The notes beneath the pieces are model-generated. The model ran no database searches, was not told the origin of the DNA, and saw nothing but the letters and a program-made list of their open reading frames with translations. From contig NZ_CP096972.1 of assembly GCF_024758725.1 (NCBI RefSeq), positions 354,001 through 418,000 on the forward strand: a stretch of 64,000 bases of DNA, read 5' to 3'. Positions within the stretch are counted from its first letter, which is position 1. Every line of letters starts with the position of its first letter. Below, one piece after another: positions 53,175-61,774 of this stretch. Source of the stretch: Sphingomonas sp. SUN039 (GTDB taxonomy: Bacteria > Pseudomonadota > Alphaproteobacteria > Sphingomonadales > Sphingomonadaceae). The position numbers were made by a program, and so were the translations under genes.

Positions 53175-54483
53175 CCCCGCGCTGATCGAGCGGATTGCCC
53201 GGCTCGATGACCGGCTTCAGGTCGAATGGTTTAGGGATATGCGGCTCAGCAAGGTGGCGATGGCAGCCGACGGCTGGTGCATCTGGGCGCGCGACGATCA
53301 ATTGCCGCCGCCATGGCACTGGAACGTGTGGCTGATGATGGCGGGGCGCGGGTTCGGCAAGACGCGCGCCGGTGCCGAATGGGTGCACTGGAAGGCGCGC
53401 GAACCCGGTGTGCGGATCGCGATTGTCGGGCCGACCGAGGACGAGGCGCGGCGCGTCATGGTCGAGGGTGCATCGGGGCTACTGTCGTGCGGACCTCGGC
53501 TCGACCGGCCGACTTGGGAACCGTCGCGCGGCCAGCTCAACTGGGCCAATGGATCGACCGCCTATGTCTATTCGGGCGCGAATGCGGAAGGGTTGCGGGG
53601 TCCCGAGCATGAATTCGCCTGGGCCGACGAGATCGCCAAATGGGCACAGGTCGAAGCGGCATGGGCGAATTTGCGCTTCGGGTTGCGGCGTGGCCGGCAT
53701 CCGCAGGTGATGGTGACGACGACCCCGCGGCCCATCGGCCTGTTGCGGCGGCTGACAGTGGCCTCGGACGTTGCGGTGACCCACGGGAGTACACTCGACA
53801 ACCGGCACAACGCGGCCAGCTATATCGCGGCGATGACCGCAGAATATGGTGCCAGCCGTCTGGGTCGGCAGGAGATTTATGGCGAGCTGATCGACGACGT
53901 AGAGGGCGCGTTATGGACGCGCGATATGATCGAGGATGCCCGGGTGCGTGAAGTGCCGGAACTGGTGCGGGTGGTCGTCGGGGTTGATCCTCCGGCGGGG
54001 ACTGTGTCCGGCAGCGGGGGTGATGCGTGCGGGATCGTGGTATGCGGGCTGGGCCGCGACGGCACCGGCTATGTGATCGACGATGCGAGTGTGGCGGGGC
54101 GCTCGCCGCAGGGCTGGGCGCGGGCGGTGGCGCAGGCGGCGGCGCGACATGGTGCGGACCGGGTGGTGGCAGAGGCGAACAACGGCGGCAAGATGGTCGA
54201 GAGCGTGCTGCGCGCGGCGGACAGCGGATTGCCGGTGCGGCTGGTCCACGCCTCGCGCGGTAAGGCAGCGCGGGCAGAACCGGTGGCGCTGCTCTATGCG
54301 GCGGGGAAGGTGCGCCATGTCGGTGCGTTTCCCGATCTGGAGGACGAGCTGTGCGGGCTGATCTCTGGCGGCGGGTATGACGGGCCGGGCCGCTCGCCGG
54401 ATCGGGCGGATGCGTGTGTGTGGGCGTTGAGCGAATTGATGCTGGGCAGGCGTTATCGGGGGCCGCAGGTGCGGTTGCTCTAG
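53167..54483 (+). CDS. Terminase large subunit / DNA packaging ATPase (GTA gp2-like)
   Basis: The 438-residue protein has the packaging motor motifs: MMAGRGFGKTRAGAEWVHW (Walker A), FAWADEIAKW (Walker B), VTTTPRPI as the coupling region, and a nuclease core VDPPAGTVSGSGGDACGIVV with RADACVWALSEL at the end. It pumps DNA into procapsids and cuts it. It is of RcGTA gp2-like length and gene order. GTA and phage versions cannot be separated by eye. Confidence 0.92.
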   Translation: MADPALIERIARLDDRLQVEWFRDMRLSKVAMAADGWCIWARDDQLPPPWHWNVWLMMAGRGFGKTRAGAEWVHWKAREPGVRIAIVGPTEDEARRVMVEGASGLLSCGPRLDRPTWEPSRGQLNWANGSTAYVYSGANAEGLRGPEHEFAWADEIAKWAQVEAAWANLRFGLRRGRHPQVMVTTTPRPIGLLRRLTVASDVAVTHGSTLDNRHNAASYIAAMTAEYGASRLGRQEIYGELIDDVEGALWTRDMIEDARVREVPELVRVVVGVDPPAGTVSGSGGDACGIVVCGLGRDGTGYVIDDASVAGRSPQGWARAVAQAAARHGADRVVAEANNGGKMVESVLRAADSGLPVRLVHASRGKAARAEPVALLYAAGKVRHVGAFPDLEDELCGLISGGGYDGPGRSPDRADACVWALSELMLGRRYRGPQVRLL

Positions 54484-54492
54484 GAGCAGAAC

Positions 54493-56721
54493 ATGAAATT
54501 CTTCGGCTGGAAATCGGCCGGGCGCGAGGGTTCGCGTCCGGTGCTTTCGCGTGGGTTCTCGACTTGGGCGGGGGCGAACACATTGGGCGAGTGGCCGCGT
54601 GCGTACGAGCCGCAGGTGCGCGATGGCTATATCGGAAATCCGGTGGCGCAGCGGGCGGTGCGGCTGGTGGCGGAGAGCGTCGGGAGCGCGCCGGTTGCGG
54701 CATCGGACCCTGCGGCACTGGCGTTGGTCGCGGCGAAATCGGGCGGGCAGTCGTTGCTCGAGACGGTGGCGATGCATTTGCTGTTGCATGGCAATGCTTA
54801 TGTGCAGGTGCTGGCCGATGCGGACGGGCGCCCGCGCGAGTTGTTCGCGCTGCGCCCGGAACGCGTCACGGTCGAGGCCGATGCGCGGGGGTGGCCGGCG
54901 CGGTTTCTCTACAAGGCAGGGACGGCGGTGACGCGGCTGGCGGCGGAGGACGCGCAGGGCCGCGCGGCGGTGGTGCATGTGAAGACCGCACATCCGCTCG
55001 ACGATCATTATGGCCTCGGGTGCCTGGGGGCGGCGGCGGGGGCGATTGCGATCCACAATGCGGCGACGCGGTGGAACAAGGCGTTGCTCGACAATGCGGC
55101 GCGGCCCTCTGGCGCGCTGGTCTATGACCCGGGCGAACCAGGGGCGGTGCTGGCGGCGGAGCAGTTCGCGCGGTTGCGGGCCGAGCTGGACGCGAGTTTT
55201 GCGGGCGCGGGCAATGCGGGGCGGCCGATGCTGCTCGAAGGGGGCCTCAAGTGGCAATCCTTGTCGCTGTCGCCCGCCGACATGGATTTCGTGGGGCTGA
55301 AGGCGGCGGCGGCGCGCGAGATTGCGCTGGCGTTCGGGGTGCCGCCGATGCTGCTCGGCCTGCCGGGCGACGCAACCTATGCGAATTACCGCGAGGCGAA
55401 CAAGGCCCTTTGGAGGCTGTCGGTGTTGCCGATGGCGGGGCTGATTTTCGAGGCGCTGGCGCAGGGGTTGCGACCGCATTTCGCGGGGCTGACCTTGGCG
55501 GTCGATCCGGATAAGGTGAGCGCGCTGAGCGAGGACCGCGAACGGTTGTGGGCGCAGGTCGAGGCGGCGGGGTTCCTGACGCTCAATGAGAAGCGCGCGG
55601 CGGTGGGGTTAGGGCCGGTCGAGGTGCCAGAGCCGGTGGCTGCGCCGGAGCCTGCGCCAAAGGAGGAGGAACCCGCCGCAGCAGAGGAAATTGCGCCGGT
55701 CGAGGTCAAGTTCAATCCGTGGCATGATCTGGAGAACGGGCGGTTCACCTTTGCGAACCAGGGCAACCGGTCGGGCGGCGGCGATCATGACCCGCCCGCA
55801 AGCCTCGCACGTCGGCCATCGAGCGCCCCTGCGCGCGCGGCCGGAGCAGGCACGACCGCATCGGCAAAGCGTGAGAAACCTAGTGCGCGGTGGAAGCGCC
55901 TGTCACCCGCCGAGCGTCTTGCCGATCCCGACTTCAAGGCCGCCGCGCGGTTTCACGCGATAGCGCAACGCTCTGTCTTGAGCGATCAAGCGAGCGGACA
56001 CTTCATTTACGGGGTCGGCACAGGTCCGGATGGCCAGTTGAGCCGTCTCGAACGTCCGGCCAGCGCCGAGGTTCGCGATCAGGTCGCCACGAAAATCGAA
56101 AAGCTGGTCAAGAAACGTCTGGACAAGGGCGGCGCCTTTCCGCCCGTCACCGAGGCAGAACTGCGAAGCGGCGATACGCCAGCGGCGCGGGCCTATGCTA
56201 CGCTCGTCAAGGACGCCGTTGCCGACTCTTACAACGACCGCGAGCGGAAGGCATTGACGTTCTTCATCGGGAAGGGTTGGCAGCCGCATCAGGCGGTGGC
56301 GATCGTCGCGAGCCTGAAGAAAGAGAGCTTTCTCGATCCGGGAACGGTGCAGGATGGCGGTGGCAAAGGGCGCGGCATTGCACAATGGACAGCCACCGAT
56401 CCGAGGGTAGCGACATATGCCCTACTTCATCAAGGCAGGTCGATTTTCAATGCGAGCTATGTCGAACAGCTTGAATTTGTGAATCACGAACTGCATGATC
56501 CCGTCTTGTCGAGTGATAAGACTCTAACGGACAGAAGCTATCAAAATGCGGGGAGCAAGTTGCGACGATCGGTCACGCTGGCCGATGCCGTCAAAATCGT
56601 TGTAAAGGATTATGAGCGCCCGGGAAAACGTGGGCAAGTTACGGAACGGCAAAAAATCGCCGCCGAGATCTTTGACTATTGGAACATGGTGAAAGGATTT
56701 TTTCCGACAACGAGAAAATGA
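54493..56721 (+). CDS. HK97-type portal protein fused to a phage-tail-lysozyme-like domain
   Basis: The 742-residue protein is nearly twice the length of a GTA portal (about 400). Residues of about 1-375 are a normal HK97 portal (WPRAYEPQVRDGYIGNPVAQRAVRL, then HGNAYVQVLADADGRP and LLGLPGDATYANYREANKALW). After a Pro/Glu linker comes FNPWHDLENGRFTFANQG near residue 407, a Ser/Ala-rich stretch, and a C-terminal domain (about 575-660) with HQAVAIVASLKKESFLDPG and GRGIAQWTATDP. That is the pattern of phage tail lysozymes, with Glu611 the likely catalytic acid. GC drops toward the 3' end. The next gene overlaps its stop. Confidence 0.85.
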   Translation: MKFFGWKSAGREGSRPVLSRGFSTWAGANTLGEWPRAYEPQVRDGYIGNPVAQRAVRLVAESVGSAPVAASDPAALALVAAKSGGQSLLETVAMHLLLHGNAYVQVLADADGRPRELFALRPERVTVEADARGWPARFLYKAGTAVTRLAAEDAQGRAAVVHVKTAHPLDDHYGLGCLGAAAGAIAIHNAATRWNKALLDNAARPSGALVYDPGEPGAVLAAEQFARLRAELDASFAGAGNAGRPMLLEGGLKWQSLSLSPADMDFVGLKAAAAREIALAFGVPPMLLGLPGDATYANYREANKALWRLSVLPMAGLIFEALAQGLRPHFAGLTLAVDPDKVSALSEDRERLWAQVEAAGFLTLNEKRAAVGLGPVEVPEPVAAPEPAPKEEEPAAAEEIAPVEVKFNPWHDLENGRFTFANQGNRSGGGDHDPPASLARRPSSAPARAAGAGTTASAKREKPSARWKRLSPAERLADPDFKAAARFHAIAQRSVLSDQASGHFIYGVGTGPDGQLSRLERPASAEVRDQVATKIEKLVKKRLDKGGAFPPVTEAELRSGDTPAARAYATLVKDAVADSYNDRERKALTFFIGKGWQPHQAVAIVASLKKESFLDPGTVQDGGGKGRGIAQWTATDPRVATYALLHQGRSIFNASYVEQLEFVNHELHDPVLSSDKTLTDRSYQNAGSKLRRSVTLADAVKIVVKDYERPGKRGQVTERQKIAAEIFDYWNMVKGFFPTTRK

Positions 56722-57176
56722 GGCGGAATATGGCAAAGCGGGGAGTTAAGTGGTCTATTTTGCTTCTGGTTCTGTGCCAGTGCTCGCCAGGGCCAAAAAA
56801 AATTCAGCCGAGATATGTCTTTGACGATAAAAACGGTTCCTATGATCACTGCGAATTTTCCGGCACGATCAACGGAAAGTCCGTATATGATAAGGAGCCG
56901 CAACCCTATTTTTCAGTAGGGGGGCACGGCTTCGAAAAAAAGATCAACGGACTCTGGTATCCGAATGTCTATCAATGGCGTGGCAAGGATGGCCGGAAGA
57001 TCACCTTTGTGGTTCGGGACGGGACGGGTGCCTTCGGCCAGTGGGGCTATTGGTACGGAACGCTGAACGGCGAACGGGCCGGAGGCTTTACCGTCGTGCC
57101 GCGCTACCACTGGGTGTTCAACACCTGGGATGGCGGCACCCAGTTCGAATGCGACAATCCGGGCGGGGACGACTGA
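56718..57176 (+). CDS. Small predicted lipoprotein, unknown, candidate immunity partner
   Basis: From an ATG overlapping the portal stop (ATGA), the 152-residue protein begins MRRNMAKRGVKWSILLLVLCQCSPG, a lipoprotein signal with Cys near 18 or 20. The mature part is aromatic and beta-rich (DDKNGSYDHCEFSGTING, then GQWGYWYGTLNGER). GC is near 50%, far below the flanking capsid genes. I do not recognise it. Its place directly behind a wall-hydrolase domain suggests a periplasmic protector. A start at 56730 is also possible. Confidence 0.6.
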   Translation: MRRNMAKRGVKWSILLLVLCQCSPGPKKIQPRYVFDDKNGSYDHCEFSGTINGKSVYDKEPQPYFSVGGHGFEKKINGLWYPNVYQWRGKDGRKITFVVRDGTGAFGQWGYWYGTLNGERAGGFTVVPRYHWVFNTWDGGTQFECDNPGGDD

Positions 57177-57177
57177 A

Positions 57178-57627
57178 TTGCGTGCTATCGATCGCTGCTC
57201 ATCGGTCCGAATTCTGGCGTCGGCTCTTCTCATGTGCGCACTGCCGTCAGAGGTCTTCGCGCGGGTGACGGTAAAGGAGCTGTTCTACATCCTCAAGCGT
57301 GACGGTATTTCCAACTCGCTCGAACCGTGGACACGCATAACCAGCATCGGTCGAATCGTGCTGAGCGGGCGTTGGTACAGTTTCTATTTTTACGATCACG
57401 TCACCCCCGCAACGAACCATGGGTTACGTCGCATTCTCGTGCTCGACGACCAGAAGCGGTATGTAGGCGGTTACATGGTCCAAGAATATGGGAACTGCGT
57501 TTTTCGCCCTTCAGTGCTGATGTGCGAGGGCGAAGACCGCAAATTGTGGGTGGCGCTCGACTTCAAGGACGGGCGGCTTCCGCCTCGCGCCGTGATCGAC
57601 GGTTATGACACTGTTCTTGAGAAGTAG
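57178..57627 (+). CDS. Small predicted periplasmic protein, unknown
   Basis: From TTG at 57178, two bases after the preceding stop, the 149-residue protein has a signal peptide (RILASALLMCALPSEVFA). The mature part has VKELFYILKRDGISNSLEPW, WYSFYFYDHVTPATNHG and GGYMVQEYGNCVF with two Cys. I do not recognise the family. GC is low, like its neighbour. A second partner of the lysozyme module is possible; the start codon is not certain. Confidence 0.55.
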   Translation: MRAIDRCSSVRILASALLMCALPSEVFARVTVKELFYILKRDGISNSLEPWTRITSIGRIVLSGRWYSFYFYDHVTPATNHGLRRILVLDDQKRYVGGYMVQEYGNCVFRPSVLMCEGEDRKLWVALDFKDGRLPPRAVIDGYDTVLEK

Positions 57628-57672
57628 AGTGCTTTGAGCGGCGTTTAGCGCCGCAGGCATTGGACAGGTTCA

Positions 57673-57738
57673 CGCGGAGGCGCGGAGAAGCAGAGACGCA
57701 GAGAAGTGCGCTCCCTTGCGCTTCTCCGCGCCTCCGCG
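57673..57738. repeat. Palindrome with 18-bp perfect arms in the head-tail cluster
   Basis: CGCGGAGGCGCGGAGAAG (57673-57690) and its exact inverse at 57721-57738 enclose a 30-base loop. It separates the low-GC cassette from the DUF6127 gene. Confidence 0.8.
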
Positions 57739-57780
57739 CGAAACATTTGATTGCGCCACCGGCGCGAAAGGACACCGACA

Positions 57781-58034
57781 TGACAACCGAACAACAGGCG
57801 CTGCTTGAGGCAGCGTCGGAACTTGGCGCGCGCCGTGCGCTGGCGCGGCTGGGGCTGGCCGACGAGGCGGCGCGCGACGACATCAACGAACTGCGCGAGC
57901 TGTTGGGCGCGTGGCGCGATGCGAAGCTCTCGGCACGGCGCGAGGTGGTCAACTGGATCATTCGCGCGCTGTTTGCGGCACTGCTTATCGGGATCGCCGT
58001 CAGGCTCAACCTGACCGATTTGGTGCGCAGATGA
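57781..58034 (+). CDS. DUF6127-like small membrane protein (GTA orf3.5 position)
   Basis: The 84-residue protein has an amphipathic N-terminus (TTEQQALLEAASELGARRAL), a charged middle and one C-terminal membrane segment (WIIRALFAALLIGIAVRL). This small membrane gene lies between portal and protease in alphaproteobacterial GTA clusters. It overlaps the protease start by 4 bases. Its role is unknown. Confidence 0.8.
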
Positions 58035-58390
58035 GCACGCGCTTTGCGGGATATGCCGCGCTGTTCGACCGGGTCGATCGCGGCGGGGACGTGATCCGGC
58101 GCGGGGCGTTCTCGGGAGCCAGTGCGCCGGTGCCGGTGTTCTGGCAGCACGACGCCCGGCGGCGGGTCGGGACTGTGGAAATGCTGGGCGAGGATGCGCG
58201 TGGGTTGCGCGTCATCGGGCGCGTCGACGCACCGGTCGCGCCGGGGACGGGCCTGTCGTTCGGCTACCGCGTCAAGCGAGCCAGTTACGGAACAAACAGG
58301 CAACTAACCGATCTCGAGCTGGTCGAGGTCAGTCTGGTCAAAAGTCCGATGCAGCCGTTGGCGCGGGTGCACGCCGTCGAGAGTGAATGA
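58031..58390 (+). CDS. Prohead protease, HK97 family (GTA gp4-like), short
   Basis: The 119-residue protein has FAGYAALFDRVDRGGDVIRRGAF, the catalytic-His-like FWQHDARRRVGTVE, then GTGLSFGYRVKRASYGTN and LVEVSLVKSPM with the Ser region. HK97 proteases trim capsid proteins in procapsids. It is shorter than typical members (about 180), lacking a C-terminal extension. Its ATG overlaps the DUF6127 stop. Confidence 0.85.
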   Translation: MSTRFAGYAALFDRVDRGGDVIRRGAFSGASAPVPVFWQHDARRRVGTVEMLGEDARGLRVIGRVDAPVAPGTGLSFGYRVKRASYGTNRQLTDLELVEVSLVKSPMQPLARVHAVESE

Positions 58391-58396
58391 AGAAGG

Positions 58397-58550
58397 GGTT
58401 TCACCCGAAAATACCGAAAAGGGCGACCCTCGCCACAGGCTCCCCGCGTTAGCGGAAAGCAACATCTCGCCGAGACATCGAAAACCGGCTGCCCGCTAGC
58501 GCGGGAGGTCTGGGGAAGGGCCACCCTTTTCGGTGCTTTCGGGTGAAACC
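58397..58550. repeat. 154-bp inverted-repeat element before the capsid gene
   Basis: GGTTTCACCCGAAA and TTTCGGGTGAAACC mark the ends; the 34-base arms (58397-58430 and 58517-58550) differ at about five positions. Inside is a second pair CTCCCCGCG-TTAGCGG with CCGCTAGCGCGGGAG. It ends 26 bases before the capsid ATG. Confidence 0.85.
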
Positions 58551-58576
58551 GATCAACCACCAACAGGAGAACGAAC

Positions 58577-59641
58577 ATGGATTATGAAGTGAAGGCCGAT
58601 ACGCTCGAAGCGTCGTTCGATACGGTCGAACTGCCGCCCGAGCGTCCCGTTCTGGCCGCAACTGCAATCGACGACGGAAGGCGCAAGGCGTTTGCCGATG
58701 GCTATCTGCGGCGCGGCGAGGTCGGGGTCGAGTTGAAGAGTTTCAGCGGCGCGACCAACCCGGACGGCGGATTTGCCGTCCCGCGCGAGATTGACAGCGT
58801 GATCGACGCGACGCTCAAGACGATTTCGCCAATCCGCCGGATTGCGAACGTGGTGAGCGTCGGCAGTGCGGGGTATCGCAAGCTGGTGACGCAGAACGGC
58901 GTGGCGTCGGGCTGGGCAGCGGAGACGGCGACGCGGCCCGAAACCGCGACGCCGACCTTCAACGAGATCGTGCCGCCGATGGGCGACCTTTATGCCAATC
59001 CGGCGGCGTCGCAGTTCATGCTCGACGATGCGGCGTTCGACGTCGAGGCGTGGCTGGCCGACGAAATCGCGACCGAATTCGCGCGGGCGGAAGGCGCGGC
59101 GTTCGTCGGGGGCAGCGGCACCAACCGGCCCAAGGGGTTCACGACCGTTCCGACCGCGAACACGGTCGACGGGGTGCGCGCGTTCGGCACGCTGCAATAT
59201 GTGGCGTCGGGCGCGGCGGGCGCCTTTGCCGCATCGAACCCACAGGATCGCCTGATCGACCTCGTCCAGGCGCTGCGACCGCCGTACCGTCAGGGCGCGA
59301 CCTGGGTGATGAATTCGAAGACGCTGGCGAGCGTCCGCAAGTTCAAGGACAGCACGGGCGCTTTCCTGTGGCAGCCGTCGCTGATTTCGGGGAATGCCGA
59401 CATGCTGCTCGGCTATCCGGTGGTCGAGGCCGAGGACATGCCCGATATCGCGGCCGACAGCCTGTCGATCGCCTTCGGCAATTTCAAGGCGGGCTACCTG
59501 ATCGTCGAACGCGCCGAGACGAGCATCCTGCGCGATCCCTATTCGAACAAGCCGTACGTCTATTTCTACGCGACCAAGCGCGTCGGCGGGACGGTGTCGA
59601 ACAGCGAGGCGATCAAGGTGATGAAGTTCGCGGCGAGCTGA
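58577..59641 (+). CDS. Major capsid protein, HK97 fold (GTA gp5-like)
   Basis: The 354-residue protein has a short N-terminal region (about 1-60) then GGFAVPREIDSVIDATLK, GVASGWAAETATRPETATPTF, LADEIATEFARAEGAAFVGGSGTNRPKG and DPYSNKPYVYFYATKRVGG, a close fit to GTA capsid proteins. The N-terminal part before the GGF motif is probably removed by the protease. It forms the DNA-holding head. Confidence 0.94.
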   Translation: MDYEVKADTLEASFDTVELPPERPVLAATAIDDGRRKAFADGYLRRGEVGVELKSFSGATNPDGGFAVPREIDSVIDATLKTISPIRRIANVVSVGSAGYRKLVTQNGVASGWAAETATRPETATPTFNEIVPPMGDLYANPAASQFMLDDAAFDVEAWLADEIATEFARAEGAAFVGGSGTNRPKGFTTVPTANTVDGVRAFGTLQYVASGAAGAFAASNPQDRLIDLVQALRPPYRQGATWVMNSKTLASVRKFKDSTGAFLWQPSLISGNADMLLGYPVVEAEDMPDIAADSLSIAFGNFKAGYLIVERAETSILRDPYSNKPYVYFYATKRVGGTVSNSEAIKVMKFAAS

Positions 59642-59643
59642 AT

Positions 59644-59765
59644 TCCTCCCCAGAACGGGGAGGTGGCACGCGCAGCGTGACGGAGGGGGCTCCCCGCGCG
59701 CAACGAACCAAGCGTAGAGAACCCCCTCCACCACTTCGTGGTCCCCCTCCCCGTGCCGGGGAGGA
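59644..59765. repeat. 122-bp inverted-repeat element after the capsid gene
   Basis: TCCTCCCCAGAACGGGGAGG and CCTCCCCGTGCCGGGGAGGA form the ends, with GGAGGGGGCT and ACCCCCTCCACC inside. It is the second copy of the element found in frame in the Rieske gene at 11148-11267. Here it lies between genes, starting within 3 bases of the capsid stop. Confidence 0.85.
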
Positions 59766-59778
59766 TTGGAGTTATCGC

Positions 59779-60099
59779 ATGACCTACACCTTCCACCGGG
59801 GCGAAACCCTTTCGCTCGCGCTCGATGCGCTGACCGGCGACCCGGGCAGCGTCACGGCGGTCACCGCTGCGCTGAAACCCCTCGCGGCGGGGCGGACGGT
59901 CGTCGATGCTTCTGCCCCGGCAACCGCATTGTCGGTCGCGGCAAACGGCACGACCGGATGGACGCTGACCCTGTCGGCAACCGCTTGCGCGGCACTTACA
60001 CCCGGCAGTTATGTCGCCGACGCGCGACTGGTTTCCGCATCGGGCGTGGTCATCACCGATCCGGTGGCGATCCGCATCGTCGAGGCGGTGACGTCATGA
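59779..60099 (+). CDS. Hypothetical head/tail accessory protein
   Basis: From the ATG at 59779 the 106-residue protein reads MTYTFHRGETLSLALDALTGD, then TTGWTLTLSATACAALTPGSYVADARLV and a VVITDPVAIRIVEAVT end. It looks like a small beta-sandwich of the kind found in phage decoration proteins, but I do not recognise the family. It overlaps the next gene by 4 bases. Confidence 0.7.
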   Translation: MTYTFHRGETLSLALDALTGDPGSVTAVTAALKPLAAGRTVVDASAPATALSVAANGTTGWTLTLSATACAALTPGSYVADARLVSASGVVITDPVAIRIVEAVTS

Positions 60100-60599
60100 C
60101 CGCGCTGGTGCTGCGCTGGCGGCAACCCGATCCGCCGGTCGTGACCCGTTGGGCGGGGCCGGACGGGCGGGTGCAGCAGATTGCCGTGAGCGATCCGCCA
60201 CAACCGCTTGCCGCTGTGATCGGACCCCCGGGGCTGGCAGACCCCGTGGGGCCGGTCGGCGGCATTGCGACACGCATCGCAGGCGAAAACATCGGCGGGC
60301 ACCGGGCGGTGACGGTCGGCGCGGACGGCAAGGCGTATCTCGCCTCGCCGGTCGAGGCACAGGCACAGGCGGTGTTCGGGGTGACCACCGGGGCCGCATT
60401 CGCGGGCGCGAGCCTCACGATCCAGTGCGCGGGTGAACAGGTTGAACCCTCGTGGAGCTGGACACCGGGGCCGGTGTGGCTGGGGACGGACGGGGTGCTG
60501 ACTCAAGCCGTGCCGACCGTCGGGGCGGCGGTGCATATCGGCACGGTGGGTGGACCGACGAGCATCAACATCAATCCGCGCATTGTGGCGCGGCTTTAG
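60096..60599 (+). CDS. Phage fibre/decoration-like protein
   Basis: The 167-residue protein has an N-terminal Pro-rich segment (PPQPLAAVIGPPGLADPVG) followed by IGGHRAVTVGADGKAYLASP, FGVTTGAAFAGASLTIQCAGE and EPSWSWTPGPVWLGTDGVLTQ. This module recurs in phage fibre and capsid-cement-like proteins. Overlap with the upstream gene (ATGA) suggests they work together on the head or tail surface. Confidence 0.68.
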   Translation: MTALVLRWRQPDPPVVTRWAGPDGRVQQIAVSDPPQPLAAVIGPPGLADPVGPVGGIATRIAGENIGGHRAVTVGADGKAYLASPVEAQAQAVFGVTTGAAFAGASLTIQCAGEQVEPSWSWTPGPVWLGTDGVLTQAVPTVGAAVHIGTVGGPTSININPRIVARL

Positions 60600-60609
60600 G
60601 GAGTTCGAC

Positions 60610-61116
60610 ATGGGCGATTATCTGAAACTTTCGGGCGGGGTGCCGACCGATATCAATGCGAACATCACGTCGGCGGGTGCGGCGGATGCGGGGAAGATCG
60701 TGAAGCTCGATGCGTCGGGCAAGCTCGATGTTACCGTCATGCCGGTCGGACTGACGCCCGAGGCGCGGACGATGCAGGCGTCCGAAGCCCTGGCAGCGGG
60801 CGATCTTGTCAATTTCTGGAACTCGGGCGGGCCACGGATGCGGAAAGCCGATGCGACGAGCGCGGGTAAGGAGGCGCATGGCTTTGTGCTGGCGGCGGTT
60901 GCCAGCGGGGCAAGCGGCACGGTGTATCCGGAAGAGAATGTGTTGACCGGCCTGTCGGGCCTGACACCGGGGGCACGGCAGTTTCTGGCGACGACGGCGG
61001 GCGCACGGAGTGAAACCGCTCCTGCGACTTCGGGCAATGCGGTGCAGATTGTCGGGGTCGCGCTGTCGGCAACCGAGCTGCTGTTTCGTCCCGAAACCCC
61101 GATCACGCTGGCGTAA
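60610..61116 (+). CDS. Phage structural accessory protein (capsid-cement-like)
   Basis: From the ATG at 60610 the 168-residue protein has DYLKLSGGVPTDINANITSAGAADAGKIVKLD, LAAGDLVNFWN, KEAHGFVLAAVASGASGTVYPE and GNAVQIVGVALSATELLFRP. The order of GDLVNF, GFVLA and VGVALSATE resembles small decoration or cement proteins. I cannot give a family with certainty. Confidence 0.65.
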   Translation: MGDYLKLSGGVPTDINANITSAGAADAGKIVKLDASGKLDVTVMPVGLTPEARTMQASEALAAGDLVNFWNSGGPRMRKADATSAGKEAHGFVLAAVASGASGTVYPEENVLTGLSGLTPGARQFLATTAGARSETAPATSGNAVQIVGVALSATELLFRPETPITLA

Positions 61117-61120
61117 GGGG

Positions 61121-61642
61121 GTGGCCGCGCGCAATCCGCTGGTACTGGTTGGCGGTGGCTTTGCCGAATTGCCGGCGGGCGACACCGTCAACGGCGCGGG
61201 CAGCGATCCGTGGACATATGCGAAGCTGGCGTCGGATGTCGCCAATTCGACGGTGACGCTGGCCGATGTGACGGGTCTGTCGTTCACCGCAGTCGCCAAT
61301 GCGACGTATCTGGTCGATTTGACAGGGACGTTCCAGTCGGCGGCGACCACCACAGGCGTTGCGATGGCGCTGGCTATCCCGAGCGGGTCGATCAGCGGGC
61401 AGGCATTGCACCCGATCAGCACGACGACGTCGAACAGTGTCGAGCAAAATGCCAGCGCCGCGACGTCGGGCGCGACCACCGGCGTGCGCGCCGCGACAAC
61501 CAATGTGCCGGTCTGGGGGCGCTGGATCGTGGCCGTCGGCGCGACCGGCGGTGTCGTGAAAATGCAGTTCCGTAGCGAGGTTGCCGCTTCGGCAGTGACC
61601 ATGAAAGCGGCGCTGACCGCGCTCGGGTGGCGGACGATTTAG
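61121..61642 (+). CDS. Tail-fibre-like accessory protein
   Basis: From GTG at 61121, five bases after the preceding stop, the 173-residue protein has GGGFAELPAGDTVNGAGSDPWTY, then a Thr/Ala/Ser-rich beta domain (FTAVANATYLVDLTGTFQSA, VWGRWIVAVGATGG, MKAALTALGWRTI). It resembles C-terminal domains of phage fibres. No family is assigned. Confidence 0.62.
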   Translation: MAARNPLVLVGGGFAELPAGDTVNGAGSDPWTYAKLASDVANSTVTLADVTGLSFTAVANATYLVDLTGTFQSAATTTGVAMALAIPSGSISGQALHPISTTTSNSVEQNASAATSGATTGVRAATTNVPVWGRWIVAVGATGGVVKMQFRSEVAASAVTMKAALTALGWRTI

Positions 61643-61697
61643 CGCTGCTTCCTGCTCAACCTGAACCGACTGCCTGCCGTGACCGGTTGGTAGTGCC

Positions 61698-61774
61698 GGG
61701 GCTTCGACAAGCTCAGCCAAGTCGGGTGGGAAATGCCACCCTCCCGCCGACTTGGCTGAGCTTGTCGAAGCCCC
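61698..61774. repeat. CTTCGACAAGCTCAGCC palindrome with 28-bp arms and T-run
   Basis: The left arm at 61698-61725 and the right arm at 61747-61774 are exact inverted copies (GGGGCTTCGACAAGCTCAGC then CAAGTCGG), followed by CTTTTT. It may work as a terminator inside the head-tail cluster. A near-copy of one arm is in the coding region at 42412-42436. Confidence 0.85.
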
